Shown here in pieces: positions 11,593 to 22,676 of a DNA stretch of 64,000 nt (position 1 is its first letter; each line of letters begins with the position of its first letter). Below the pieces are notes generated by a model, which saw nothing but the letters and a program-made list of their open reading frames with translations, was not told the DNA's origin and searched no databases. This DNA comes from Mycoplasmoides gallisepticum (GTDB lineage Bacteria > Bacillota_I > Bacilli_A > Mycoplasmatales > Mycoplasmoidaceae), in the NCBI RefSeq assembly GCF_900476085.1, contig NZ_LS991952.1:558001-622000 (forward strand). The letters run 5' to 3'. The position numbers and the translations under genes were made by a program.

Positions 11593-12929
11593 ATTTAAAA
11601 AAGAAAGGTAAATATAATTTAATAAACGGTAAACAAGAATAAATTCAAAAGACGAACAAATGAAACAGATTCAAAAATTAATTGTCGATTTGTTAAACAA
11701 TTTGGTCCTAGTAGTGGAAAACAACTATTAAACATCACTGATTATATTGCTAAGCCTGTTTTACAGGCTCTGGTTGATGGTGAACATGTTGGCAAACTAG
11801 AGTTATTGAGAGAAAATGCTGACAATGATGAGAACGTGTATCAAAACGGCTCATACACTAGAAATGTTAAGTAAGGTCAAGAAGAAATTCCCATAAAAAT
11901 GAAAAGAATTCGTGGTGAAAATCAAGACTCTCAAATTATCCCGAAATATCAAAGAATTATCCATGATAAGTTTATCTTAGATGTTCTTTCTTTAGCTTCT
12001 ACTCGTTTGTCAAACAATCAAATCGCTGATCAAATAACGTCAATGTATGGGTTCAAAGTAAGTCCTAGCGTAATCTCAAATTGTATCCAAACTGTTCAAG
12101 ATGAGATGCGCGATTGGCACGAAAGACCGCTAGAAAACAACTACCCAATCATAATGATTGACGGTAAGGTTTTTAAGATCAAAACTGAAGAAGGCGGACG
12201 CTCAAAGTACGTAAATAAAACGCTTTATGTCGTGGTAGGAATCAATGCGGATGGTCAAAAAGAGCTTATAGCACTATACGTAAGTAACACCGAATCTGCT
12301 ACAGAATGAATGAACATTCTTGATAATTTGAAAGAACGCGGCTTGTCTGAAGCATGTATTATTGTTTCAGATGGTTTAAAGGGTTTGAAAGAAGCGATTG
12401 AAAACGTTTATCCAAAAGCAATGCATATTACTTGCACGGTTCATATGATTAGAAATGCTGCAAAATATGTATCTCATTCTATGAAGTCCGATTTTTTAAG
12501 AGACTTAAAAAACATATATGGAGCAGACAATTGAGAAAGTGCAAAATACAGCTTCGAATATTTAAAAAATAAGTGAGGCGGTTCGAACAAGCGCGCAGTT
12601 GAAGTTGTCGAAAGAGCGATGGACAACATAGAAAAACTCTTTAGCTTTTCTAAAGCTTTACGGACATTAGTTTATACCAGCAACATAGTTGAAAATTATA
12701 ATTCAGTAATTGGGAGTTTCCTAGCTGCTAAAAAGTCTTTTAATAACATAAATCAGCTGTTATTAGACCTATATGTACATTTTGGTTACAATCCAAGATA
12801 TAAAAAAACTAAATCAGAAAAGTAATAGAGTGAGAAATTGATATAGAATATATGAAGAGTTAATGGATGTATTTCCGAACTTACTTAATAAAAACTAAAA
12901 GTTCGAAAAAATCCAATTACACAAAATTA
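11567..12929 (+). mobile_element. Decayed IS256-family insertion sequence
   Basis: About 1.36 kb, the usual size for IS256-type elements, enclosing a broken transposase. Candidate terminal inverted repeats are TAATTTTGTATAA at 11567-11579 and the reverse complement of TAATTTTGTGTAA at 12917-12929, matching in 12 of 13 bases. No clear target-site duplication is visible. The right end abuts an orphan vlhA upstream region, so insertion or a later deletion removed a vlhA gene. The exact ends are inferred. Confidence 0.6.
11626..12898 (+). pseudogene. IS256-family (mutator-type) transposase, inactivated
   Basis: DDE transposase of about 420 residues recognised by IIMIDGKVFKIK (first Asp), IIVSDGLKGLKEA (second Asp), the CTVHMIRNA motif and SNIVENYNSVIGSF (Glu). 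It is broken three ways. No ATG opens the N-terminal part (which reads NKNKFKRRTNETDSK from about 11632). An in-frame TAA lies at 11872-11874 in the otherwise continuous YTRNVK...GQEEIPIKMKR. A +1 frameshift near the A-run at 12802-12808 separates the body from the conserved C terminus VRNWYRIYEELMDVFPNLL, which ends at 12898. Trp codons are TGA, so it has been adapted to or carried in mycoplasmas. Confidence 0.9.
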
Positions 12930-12939
12930 GCTTCGTTAC

Positions 12940-13020
12940 CTTATTTTCGCGTAAAAACTGTTGATTATACTTCAAAACCAATAAGAGCTTCTATCTTCTT
13001 CTAGAAATAAAGGTTTTTGA
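12940..13020 (-). promoter_or_regulatory. Orphan vlhA upstream region with 2 GAA units
   Basis: The sequence ATTTTCGCGTAAAAAC...TCTTCTTCTAGAAATAAAGG parallels the upstream region of the gene at 1-1267 but has only two TTC units (12996-13001). The promoter block and coding sequence that should follow leftwards are missing; the IS element begins there instead. Confidence 0.7.
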
Positions 13021-13068
13021 ACGTTTTAATATTTTATTCCAAAATAAAAGATTGTTTTTTTGTAAAAA

Positions 13069-13095
13069 AAACATCAGAATTTAACTCTGATGTTT
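13069..13095 (-). terminator. Terminator of lipoprotein 13193-15457
   Basis: Stem AAACATCAGA / TCTGATGTTT with a 7-base loop and an A-run at its left, giving U-run leftwards. Confidence 0.75.
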
Positions 13096-13192
13096 GATAT
13101 ATATTTTGTTAACTAACTTGGCGTTTATTTTATTATCGATTTATTGTCGCGGTACACTATCACAAACTGCATTAGTTGAAAAACTAAAAACC

Positions 13193-15457
13193 TTATTGAG
13201 CTTCACTTGTTGAAGCTGCTCCTAATCTAACATCTTGTATAGGTCTTACAAATTTAGTTAATGGAATTCTAATTAAGAAAGTATTTAATCAACCTTCCCT
13301 GGTTACACCGTTAACTGCAAAATATACTGCACTTGAGTCTCCATTAACTTGTTGTAAGAATACGTTGTTGTCGTTTAAATTTCCTATTCTAAGTTCTTTG
13401 TTGTTATGAACTTTAGTTATAGCAACTCCGTCATTATCTGTTACAAGTCGAGCTTTAAATTTAGGGTCAAATTTGTTAACGTAGTTAATTATTGCTTGTA
13501 ATAATGAAGTTTGAGTGTTATCTCTTACTAATAATTCTTTGAATTTAGTGTTAAGGTCACCATCTAAATTTGAGGTTCCGTTAATTGAAGTATTATTTTG
13601 AGATCCTACTTGAGGGAGCTCTGCATCTAACTCAATATTTGGCCCGGTGTAGTTTAAATACACATTAACATTTTTTATAACTGTTGCATTATTTGGTTCA
13701 GTTGGACTTCCTGGCGCTGCTGAAAATGAAGTTCCTTGTGTTGCAAATAAGTTTGTATTTGGATCTGTTGCTTTATATATATTTCTAATAGTTAGTGTAA
13801 CTGTTTCAGAAGAATCACTTGCTTTTTTATAGCCTTCTTTAGGAGTTAAGGTAAAAGTTACTTTTGGTGTGAGAATAGTTCTTTGGTTCATGACTAATTC
13901 ATCCCAAGAAATTGTAGGATTTGATAAAGTCATATTCTTGAACTTTTCTTCACCTAATTTTTTTGTCAGCTGCTCTGCTACAAGACTTAGTTTATCTTGG
14001 TTTTGATTAAATCATGTAGTTAATATTAATGCGTTTCTTACTTTTCAAAAAGGATACGCGCTAGTTGGAGATTCATTATATTCTCTATTCATTGTCGCAA
14101 CAGCAGTAGGTAGAGCTGTAGTTACAATTTTAGGCATAAACCCGTCTCAATATAGTGTACGACCCTCAACTAGTTTGTAGTATGCTGTCTTATTAGTTGT
14201 AGTATCACCATTTAGTGCTGCAGTTTGCGTTTTAAGATTTGTATCTAAGGTTTTTAGATAAGAAACTGTTGATGCTAAATCAGCTGTTGGAGTTTGTGCT
14301 GCAGGAGCAGTTTGCATAGTTGAAGTTTCTTCTGTTCCTGTTGCAACTTTAACTATAGCTGATGCTGTCACGCTAGGTGAAGTTTGCGTTGTTGTTGGAG
14401 TAGCTGCTTGAGCTGGAGCCATTACGAAGTTTTGTAGTTTGAATTCTGATTTGTCTCTATCTTTGGTTCAAGCTCTAGGGTTTGGAAGCGCGTCTCCTTC
14501 TGGAGCAGGAACCATAATTGATTTAGCTGTTCATTGGAATGCTGGAAATACTGATGAAGCTTTTAATAATGCATCGTCAAATGCGCTTTTGTTATCTGCG
14601 TCATAGTATTTTTGTGGGTAGTCCACTTGCATTTTTAGACCATCTGATACTAAAGTTTGAAGAGATTCTAGTGATTCTTTTAACGATGTTAGGTTAGCTA
14701 ACATTGTTGTAGCTTCAGTTGCATGATCTTTAGTTAAAGCATCTACTTGTGTTTGTAGTTCAGCTTTTAAAGCTGGGCTTACAAGAGATTCAAGTTCTGT
14801 AACTTTAGCTGCAGCGTTTGTTTTAGTTTTAGCAAAAGTAAGCTCTGGCATAAGTGCGCTAACTGCTGCATCTAGAGCTGATTTTGCAGATTCTAATGTA
14901 GCTTTTGTTGTGTCTAAATTGCTTGAAGCATCTAGATTTTTAAGTTTTGTTCCATCTTCTAGTAATGCTGTTGCTGCTGTTAATTTTGCTTCTAAAGTAG
15001 TTTTAAGATCTTGGCTTACATTTGTGTATTGTTCTTCAGCTTGAAGTGTTTTAGCAGCAGTAACCGATCCGCTTAATGCTTTTACAGCTGAAACAAGAGC
15101 TTCTGCTTTAGTTTTTAAATCTCTGGCTGCAGGTCCTGTTGTAGTTGCATCAACTTGTCTTTTTAATGCTTCTTTAACTGAATCTGATAATTCTGCTGAA
15201 GCATCAATAACAACTTTAGCTTCTGTTTTAGCAGCTGCTAATTGCTGAGCAGAATTATCCATTCCTCCACCATTCCCTGGATTGGTATTTCCACCGTTCA
15301 TACCACCTATCATACCACCACCATTACTAGGAGGGTTTGGATTAGGTGTTGGGTTTGGAGTTGGTGTAGTTGCTGAAGTACAACTAGCAGCTGCTAACAT
15401 TACAAACGAACCAATACCTAATAAACTAACAAACTTTAAAATGTTTTTTCTTTTCAC
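13193..15457 (-). CDS. Chimeric lipoprotein: VlhA leader on a non-VlhA body, GAA-controlled
   Basis: A 754-residue protein with the exact VlhA signal, Cys26, PTPNP linker and a GGGMDNSAQQLAAAKT segment. From about residue 72 it has no VlhA signature at all: no APMIGNMYL, IFGN, YVNAP or KGLNK. Instead residues 75-270 are Ala/Lys/Leu/Thr-rich and contain about three FIVAR/GA-like three-helix repeats (LKRQVDATTTGPAARDLKTK resembles LQTQVDALTKDHATEATTML). The middle is Thr/Ala-rich (residues 345-410). The C-terminal third includes FTLTPKEGYKKASDSSETV, like lipoprotein-associated repeats of other mycoplasmas. Start GTG, stop TAA, TGA for Trp, one frame throughout. It has the same promoter block and a 19-unit GAA array, so an unrelated antigen appears to be under the vlhA switch. 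Function unknown; an adhesin or host-protein binder is plausible. Confidence 0.88.
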
Positions 15458-15506
15458 TTAAAGTTAATCTGATAAATTTTTAAAAGACAAAAATTCATCA
15501 AGAAAG

Positions 15507-15537
15507 AATATATAAAGTTCAATAAGTAATAAATCGG
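15507..15537 (-). promoter_or_regulatory. Conserved vlhA-type promoter block
   Basis: TATATAAAGTTCAATAAG block identical in type to that of the true vlhA genes, here driving the chimeric lipoprotein. Confidence 0.6.
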
Positions 15538-15585
15538 CTTAATTGTCATCCATAAAAACAGCCTGAAAACTTAAAACTTCTAAGA

Positions 15586-15644
<59 letters not shown>

Positions 15645-15712
15645 GATGTTTAAAGGTTTTTAGCCATTTTATATAGTGAATACAACAACTAAATTGCTTG
15701 CTTAAACAGAAC

Positions 15713-15746
15713 AAAAAAAACACCAGAACCGCTTTAACGATTCTGG
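15713..15746 (-). terminator. Terminator of vlhA 15849-18035
   Basis: Stem CCAGAACCG / CGATTCTGG (one mismatch), with eight A on the left, past the stop codon. Confidence 0.7.
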
Positions 15747-15848
15747 GCTAATAATTTTATGTAACTAACTTAGCGACTTATTCAAATATAAGTATTTCTT
15801 TCTTACTTTTCAGTTTTATCATTTTGTTCTAAACCAACATAATTATGA

Positions 15849-18035
15849 TTAAGCAGCAACTTGAACACCATTAGATGAAGGACTACCACTAGTTTCTGCT
15901 TCACTAGCCGTATTAGAATTAGAAGCAGGCATACTAGTACTTAATGTAAATACCAAGTTTCCAATATAAGGAGTGTCCTTATTATTAGTTCCTCTAATAA
16001 TAACTTTATTTAAACCTTTATTTAGGCTAAAAGTTTTATTAGCTGTTTGCATACCAGTGTTTCCAGTAGTGCCATTCGTGATATTTGTATTATTAGCAGT
16101 ATCAAAAGTTGCCAATGTGTTTCAATCACCTTTACCTTTAAGATTTATTTCCACAGCGTTATTATCGCTTGTTGAGAATCTTAAATCTCTATTATCTTTT
16201 GTAAGATATGAGCCACTAATAGAATAATTACCAGCTTCTGGTGCATTTACATAAATGATAAATGTTCTTTTATCACCGGTTTCGTTAGGAGTAGTAATAT
16301 TTTTTGGAACACTATCAGCATCTGTGCGAGGTTCATTACCGCCAATTAACCCAATTAAATAAACGGTTGGAGATTTCATAGTAGCGTTTTCACTTACTTG
16401 AGTTTCTTTATTCAAATATGTAAATGCACGAATGTATTCTCGATAACTAGCTGCTAATCCATAACCTTTTAATAGATCTACTGTTACAGCATTGTTTTCA
16501 GCTACACTGTTACCAAAGATATCGTTGTACACTTTATCAAAATTATTAGGATTTGAAGAAAGGTACATATTACCAATCATTGGCGCTACTTTAGTAGAAT
16601 CACCTGTTGGAACACTGAATTCAATTGTGTTTTGACCAAGCTTTAAATCTGTTAATGTAATTTTAGCTACATTAATACTATCAACTGTTGGAGCTTCGTT
16701 CATTGTAGTAGTTTCAGACATCGTCTTAGCAGCAGAACTAGAGCCTTGTTGGTTGGTTTCAGAAGCAGCTTCTGGTGATTGTTGTCCTGCAGGTGCTGCT
16801 GCTGGAGCTGATTGCTTTTGTTGTCCTGTAGAACCAGGAGAAGATGCTGAACTCGCATCTGAAGATCCTGATTGAGTTGTTGTTATTTCTTTGGTTGCTG
16901 CAGGCTTAAATTCAATAGCTTTAGGAGCAGTTCCATTTAATGAATATTGAAGCGCAACTTTATCCTCTTTTTTAACTAACTTATAAGGGAAATATAAATA
17001 ACCATTTGATGAAGCACCATAATAATCAAATGTTAAAGTGTATTTAGCATTTGTACCACTTAAACTATAGATCCATGATACATCAGTTAAAGGAACTGAA
17101 TTCTGAGATTCGTTGTCTAAAGGAAGATTATTACCACCTGTATTAGTTCACACTATTCTTTTAGCAAAACTTCAGTTAGGACGAGCATTATTAGAACCTG
17201 TTGTTACGTCAACACTATAACCAACAAAGCTGTAATTTCCAGGTTGTTCTTGATTATTAGTTGTATCAATTCCTGTTAATTTATTTTTAACTAAAACCTC
17301 TTTAACAAAACCTGTAGCTAAAGTATTAGCATTTGCTTTTCAGGTTTCAAGTTTTGAAACAGCATTACTAATATTAGTATTAGCTTGATTTACAACTTCA
17401 ACTTGAGGGCTATTTCCCATCTTAGGCTGAAGTGTTCCTTCAACAAGCGTTTTAGCAGTTTGATATAAACTATCAAGATTGTTTTTAATTGCTGCGAATT
17501 CAGCAGCCATTACAGAATCTAAATTAGATTTTTCATTTTTTAATGTTTCTTTTAAAGCATAATATGCTTTGATTAATTCAGGGTTTTTTTCATCAAAACT
17601 GGTTTTTGAATTAGCAGCATTAGTTATTGCAGTTTCTAATTTTGTTTTAGCATTATTTACTTCTTGTAAAGTTGCATCAGATTTATCTGAAATTTCTTTA
17701 GCTGCAGTGTAAGCTTTTACTAAAGTATCTTGAATATTTGCATAGTCAGAGTACAAACCAACTTTTTCACTTTCGGTATTTAATAAAGTGGTTAAAGCAG
17801 CTTTTGCGTCTGCTAATTGTTGAGCAGCATTGTCCGTTCCTCCACCATTCCCTGGATTAGTATTTCCACCCATCATACCACCATCAGGATTTGGCATTGG
17901 ATCTGGCTTTGGTTGAGGATTTGGTGTTGGGTTAGGTGTTGGGTTGACCGGTGTAGTACAGCTTGCAGCTGCCAACATTACAAACGAACCAATACCTAAT
18001 AAACTAACAAACTTTAAAATGTTTTTTCTTTTCAC
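15849..18035 (-). CDS. vlhA: VlhA haemagglutinin lipoprotein
   Basis: Full-length vlhA gene of 728 residues, GTG start, TAA stop. After the signal and Pro linker it has LYSDYANIQDTL, NYSFVGYSVDV and then an unusually long Ser/Gln/Ala/Pro-rich insert (about 65 residues, coded around 16700-16900) before the family block TVDSINVAKITL. The rest is standard: KVAPMIGNMYLSS, DIFGN, IYVNAPEAGNYSISGSY, LNKGLNKVIIRG. The low-complexity insert is probably surface-exposed and size-variable. The 10-unit array suggests the gene is off. Confidence 0.95.
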
Positions 18036-18085
18036 TTAAAGTTAAGCCAATAACTTACGTTAAACACGTCTATTATTGTCTAAAG

Positions 18086-18116
18086 AATATATAAAGTTCA
18101 ATAAGTAATAAATCGG
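18086..18116 (-). promoter_or_regulatory. Conserved vlhA promoter block
   Basis: TATATAAAGTTCAATAAG block between start codon and GAA array. Confidence 0.6.
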
Positions 18117-18164
18117 CTTAATTTTCGCTGATCACAGGATTCCCAAACCCCATAACTCCTAAGA

Positions 18165-18196
<32 letters not shown>

Positions 18197-18268
18197 GAAA
18201 ATCAAAGGTTTCACTAATTTTTATAACAAATTCAGAGAAATGTTTTTTAAAAAAATTCAAAATAAAAA

Positions 18269-18298
18269 AACATCAAAATCCCGATTGATTTTGATGTT
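18269..18298 (-). terminator. Terminator of vlhA 18368-20349
   Basis: Perfect 12-bp stem AACATCAAAATC / GATTTTGATGTT with a 6-base loop and seven A on its left. Confidence 0.8.
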
Positions 18299-18367
18299 AA
18301 ATGACAAACAAAATAACTTATGTAAAATACTTAACTAACTCAGCTTGATTATATATATTTTCTATTA

Positions 18368-20349
18368 CTAAGATGGATTTGAAACATTAGTAGTTTTAGG
18401 TTGGCTTTCATTAAGAATGAATTCTAAATATCCAAAATTTGGAGCATTACCCATATCTGCAGTAGCTCCACTAACTACTATCTTATTTAATCCTTCTACT
18501 AGAGTTAATGTCTTTCTACCAGTAGGATCAGTTGTAACTTGGGTAGGTCCTGTTGTTGCAGAGGTATCAAAGGTTCTTAATGTAATAGTAGAATAATTAC
18601 CTGTAGACAATTGTTTTACAGTTACATTATTATTATTAGAAAACATATCTCCGGTACTGAATTTAAGATCTCTACTAATCCCTGAAGTGAACACTCCTTT
18701 AATATAATAAGCACCTGCTTTTGGAGCATTTACATAGAATGTATAAGTTCTTGTTTTTGGAGTACTAGCTACTGGAGATCTTTGCTCGTTTGTTTTTTCT
18801 GTTATCCCAGTAACATTACGAGCGCCAGTATTACCACCAACATAACCGATTAGATAATATTTTTGATCAGGCATCATTTTTCCATCTAAGGTTAATTGTT
18901 GGTCTGTATACCTTCCAACAAATGTTGATCAATCAGAAGCTAAACTATAACCACTTAAAGCATCAACTGAAATTATTGTTCTATTATTTTCAGTTGTAAC
19001 ACTATTACCAAAAATACTATTTTCGATTTTTTGTTTATTAGCTTCATCAGCTGATGAAGTAAGATACATATTACCAATCATCGGAGCTACTTTTTCTGCA
19101 GGAACACTGAATTCAATTTTGTTTGCTCCAAAATTTAAATTAGATAAAGTAACTTTAGCTATATTAATACTATCCACTGTTGCAGTTGGACCGTTGGCAT
19201 TTTGCATATTACCAAAAGTGATTGCTGTTTCAGTAGGAATATTATTTAACTTATATTGTAAACCAACACTATCACTATTTTTAACTAACTTATAAGGGAA
19301 ATATAAATAACCTGTTGATGGTCCATAGTAGGTGAAATCTAGCGTATATTTAGCTCCATTACCTGCTAAACTATAAATTCAAGAAACATTTGATAAAGGT
19401 TGAGCTGGAGTTTCGTCTGAAGCTGCAGGAGTATCAATCTTAGTTGGTTGATCACCACTTGTGAAAATCGTTCTCTGAGCATAGTTTCAGTTAGGAAGAG
19501 CTGTTTCTGAACCAGGAGCTGTAGTAGTTCCAGTTACATCAACGCTATAACCTACAAAACTATAGTTTGCTGGTTGTGCTTGATTATGAGTATCATCAGT
19601 TCCCATAATTTTTTCTTTAACTATTGTATAAGCTTTGAAATTAGCAAACTGATCAGCGTTCTCTTTTTGCGACATAAGAGTTTCGCTATTTATTACTTTT
19701 TCGATATTAGCAGTTCCATCTGTAATCATCTTAGATGTTGGAATCTCACCACTAATTGGATCTAATGTTTCTTTTATGATCTTTTCAGCTTTTAAAGATG
19801 CAGAGTTAATTTCATTTAAAATTGCGCTATATTTTGAATCTTTTAACTCCATTACAACAGCATCTTTTTTACCAACTACAGTTTTTAAATTCTTGTAAGA
19901 TGTTAGTAACTCGCTGTGATCTTGATCAAATTTTTGTTTATTGCTATTAGCTGTATTAATAGCTGTTTGTAAAGTTGATGTAGCGTTCTTTACTTGTTCT
20001 AGTGTAGCAGATGAATTTTGAGAAGTTTGTTCAGCAGTTGTGTATGCAGCTGTTAAGTCGTTTTTGATTTTGGCATATCAGAATACATCTCAACATTTGC
20101 GTTCTTGCTAGCTAACAAACTAGTTAAAGCAGTTCTAGCAGCTGCTAATTCTTGAGCAGCATTGTCCATACTTTCACCACCACCACCAGGATTTGGCATT
20201 GGCTTTGGTTCAGGGTTAGGTGTTGGATTTGGCTTTGGTTCAGGGTTTGGAGTTGGGGTAGTTGCTGAAGTACAACTAGCAGCTGACAACATTACAAATG
20301 AACCAATACCTAATAAACTAACAAACTTTAAAATGTTTTTTCTTTTCAC
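18368..20349 (-). pseudogene. vlhA: vlhA gene with 1-bp deletion
   Basis: All vlhA parts are present in order (signal with LSAASC, PNPEPKP linker, helical region, YSFVGYSVDVTG, KVAPMIGNMYLTS, SIFGN, FYVNAPKAGAYYIKG, VEGLNKIVVSG, TAG stop at 18368). The frame, however, changes near 20076. The close paralogue at 3853-5901 has GCATAATCAGAATAC where this copy has GCATATCAGAATAC, a loss of one A. Translation would stop at 20053 (true TAA) after 98 residues. Restoring one base gives about 660 residues. The array has only 5 GAA units, so the copy is doubly silent. It could be a sequencing error, a pseudogene or a donor for gene conversion. Confidence 0.88.
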
Positions 20350-20400
20350 TTAAAGTCGATCTGATAAATTTTTAAAAAATTAAAAAATTCACCAATTAAG

Positions 20401-20431
20401 AATATATAAAGTTCAGTAAGTAATAAATCGG
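20401..20431 (-). promoter_or_regulatory. Conserved vlhA promoter block
   Basis: TATATAAAGTTCAGTAAG block as in the sister genes. Confidence 0.6.
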
Positions 20432-20481
20432 GTTTATTTTCGCTGATCAAACCAACCCCAGACCATAGAACTCCTAAGAAC

Positions 20482-20496
20482 TTCTTCTTCTTCTTC
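20482..20496 (-). repeat. GAA array, 5 copies
   Basis: Five TTC units, 133 bp upstream of the start at 20349. Confidence 0.92.
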
Positions 20497-20499
20497 GAA

Positions 20500-20838
20500 A
20501 ACAAAAGGTTTTACCTTGTTTTTATCGTACTTACAACTACTTATCTTGGTTAATTTTAAATAAATCATATAAGAACAATAGAACCGTTCCCATAACCTAA
20601 AAATAAAAATAAAAATAAAACGATAAGTTATCCCATTTTTTACTACCCTAACCATTTCTAAACCCACAACCTTAACTAGATCTATAGCTTAACTAAACCT
20701 TAAAAAACATCTAAAATAACAACCCTTTAACTCAACACCATCATAAAACAACCAGCCCACAACCTAAACATAACAATTGATAAACCTAAACTAACTATAC
20801 ACCAACCCAAACCACTCAACCAACTTAACAATCAAAAA
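20500..20838. other. Gene-free spacer with G-poor plus strand
   Basis: No gene is visible. From about 20640 to 20860 the plus strand contains only about five G residues and is built of A, C and T; the minus strand is correspondingly G/T-rich. The spacer separates the vlhA locus from housekeeping genes. Confidence 0.7.
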
Positions 20839-20839
20839 A

Positions 20840-20880
20840 TCACCTCAACCAACACCCTAATAAAAGCTTGGTCAAGGTGA
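20840..20880 (-). terminator. Terminator of operon 20909-22676
   Basis: Stem TCACCTCAACCA / TGGTCAAGGTGA (two mismatches) with an A-run on its left side, 29 bp past the stop at 20909. Confidence 0.65.
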
Positions 20881-20908
20881 AATCATTCTTAAGATCTAAC
20901 TAGTTTTT

Positions 20909-21604
20909 CTAACTAAAATAACTCCTAGATCTAGCTGCTAATAACCTCTGGTTATTGCTAACATTCTTTTTCTTTAACTTCTTTTGTTTCTTCTCTAACT
21001 CTTTTAAATAAACCCCATCATCACATTGAAGCACAAAAGAGAAGAAAGAAAAAGGGTTAATCTGGTTACGGGTAATTCTAATCGTGTTAAAGACTACTTC
21101 TTTAAACTTTCGATAAACAAAACTATACCAATAGATTAAATACAGATAACTAAAGAATAAGAAGATCCCAAAATTACCGACCATAAATAATGAGATAAAC
21201 CTTTTTTGGTTATTTAGATCACTAATCGGATAAAAGTTATCAGTTAAAAAGATTAATAAGGTTACCCAAATCACAAACGATAATCAAACTGATAGATAAA
21301 GAATTAAAAAGATTAACCAATTATCCCCACCTGATTTCAGGTATTGGTTTTTTAGTTTGTTATAAACTAATTTTTCATTAGCTTTCTCACTCTTAAGAAT
21401 GAAATAAAAAAACCCAAAGATTGGTACAATAAAAAACCAATTAAAGATCGTTTGCCTTAAATAGTGCTTAGCTTGCTTATTAGCACTATGATAAAAAAAC
21501 TGTTGCCAGTTTAGATGATCTGCTTTTTTGATCTTGGCTAACTTATTATCTTGCCAGATCTTAGGTAAACGATTATTAATTGGGACTAATCTTTGTGGCA
21601 CCAT
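20909..21604 (-). CDS. Hypothetical membrane protein, 231 aa
   Basis: Start ATG at 21604, stop at 20909; one internal TGA Trp at 21284-21286. The sequence shows about four hydrophobic segments: around residues 53-70 (FNWFFIVPIFGFFYFIL), 96-118 (NWLIFLILYLSV and on), and two later (FISLFMVGNFGIFLFFSYL, then YLIYWYSFVY). The N terminus is basic and the C terminus is Lys/Gln/Arg-rich. It begins 7 bp after the gene at 21612-22676 and must share its transcript. I do not recognise a family. Confidence 0.75.
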
Positions 21605-21611
21605 ATCAGCT

Positions 21612-22676
21612 TTATTTTTTTATTACATTCTGTTGTTCATAATAAGAAGCATTAAAGAAGTTAATTAATACAGGTATCACCCATTGATAAAAGTAATGCT
21701 TAATATCATTCTTTTCTAGTTGTTTATCATTAATGATACTATATAAGATTGATGTAATTGGAAAACTAGGAATCTCTTGGGTCTTGTGATCAGGTATTTC
21801 TTCACCTAGATAATCATAATAGTTCTTAGTATCTGGTGAGTTAGTTTTCACATAGATACTTGTATAAGGACTAAGTGCTCCAGCTGATGATTCTAAAAAG
21901 ATACTTGCATTAGTTAGTACTAATCCTTTAGTATTAGGATCAATGATCAGTTGAGAGTTAGCTGCTGTTCGAATCGTGATTCCTACTTTAGTAGGCACAT
22001 TACCAAACAGTTTATGTATCGCAATTAGATCAGCTTTAGTTACTGAACTAAAGGCGAAATTATTTTTATCAACATAATAAGCCCCATCGATCTCAGCATG
22101 GTACTGTTTAAAAAACCCACTAGTGATCCCAATCTTTTGGTACCTATATAATAAGATTCTTTGGGTTAGTTCACTTAACCATGATTGGTGATAGATCGGA
22201 TAAAACGACATGAACGAGTTTAGTAGATCTAAAAATAGATCGCGATCCATATTTTTATAAATATATTCATTAAACTTAACCCAATCACTTGGATCAATAT
22301 TAGCACTTTTTAACCGTTCAACTAATTTAAACGGGTAATTGTCATAAACCGTTTTAACAATTCCATTATTCTTATCACCATCAGTCTGGTTAGGTGAATG
22401 GAAGTCTTGAACGATATTTGGGATGATCGCGTGAGGGTTATCTTTTAATAACTTCTCTTTAGAAGCTGCTAAAAACAACTTCTCTTTAATAATTCTTTCG
22501 CGCGTCTCGTCGTTATTCTTTTTATTATTATACAACCCAAATAGCGGGATATTAGCTAACGGCACAGTCGTAGCAACCACTAAAAAACCCATCAATCCTA
22601 ATGTCACCTTAACTGGTTTCTTAATCTTGTTTTTTCTAAGCTTTTTATTAGCTGATCTTTTAAACATAATGCTCAT
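21612..22676 (-). CDS. Hypothetical secreted or membrane-anchored protein, 354 aa
   Basis: The first 24 residues are strongly basic (KRSANKKLRKNKIKKPVK), followed by one hydrophobic segment (VTLGLMGFLVVATTVPLANI), typical of an uncleaved signal anchor; no lipobox Cys. The remaining 310 residues are soluble-looking, with no motif I recognise. An ATG nine bases downstream (22667) is an alternative start. The pair with the downstream membrane protein suggests a joint surface role, which is only inference. A divergent promoter region of about 158 bp separates it from ktrA. Confidence 0.75.
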   Translation of the reverse strand: MSIMFKRSANKKLRKNKIKKPVKVTLGLMGFLVVATTVPLANIPLFGLYNNKKNNDETRERIIKEKLFLAASKEKLLKDNPHAIIPNIVQDFHSPNQTDGDKNNGIVKTVYDNYPFKLVERLKSANIDPSDWVKFNEYIYKNMDRDLFLDLLNSFMSFYPIYHQSWLSELTQRILLYRYQKIGITSGFFKQYHAEIDGAYYVDKNNFAFSSVTKADLIAIHKLFGNVPTKVGITIRTAANSQLIIDPNTKGLVLTNASIFLESSAGALSPYTSIYVKTNSPDTKNYYDYLGEEIPDHKTQEIPSFPITSILYSIINDKQLEKNDIKHYFYQWVIPVLINFFNASYYEQQNVIKK

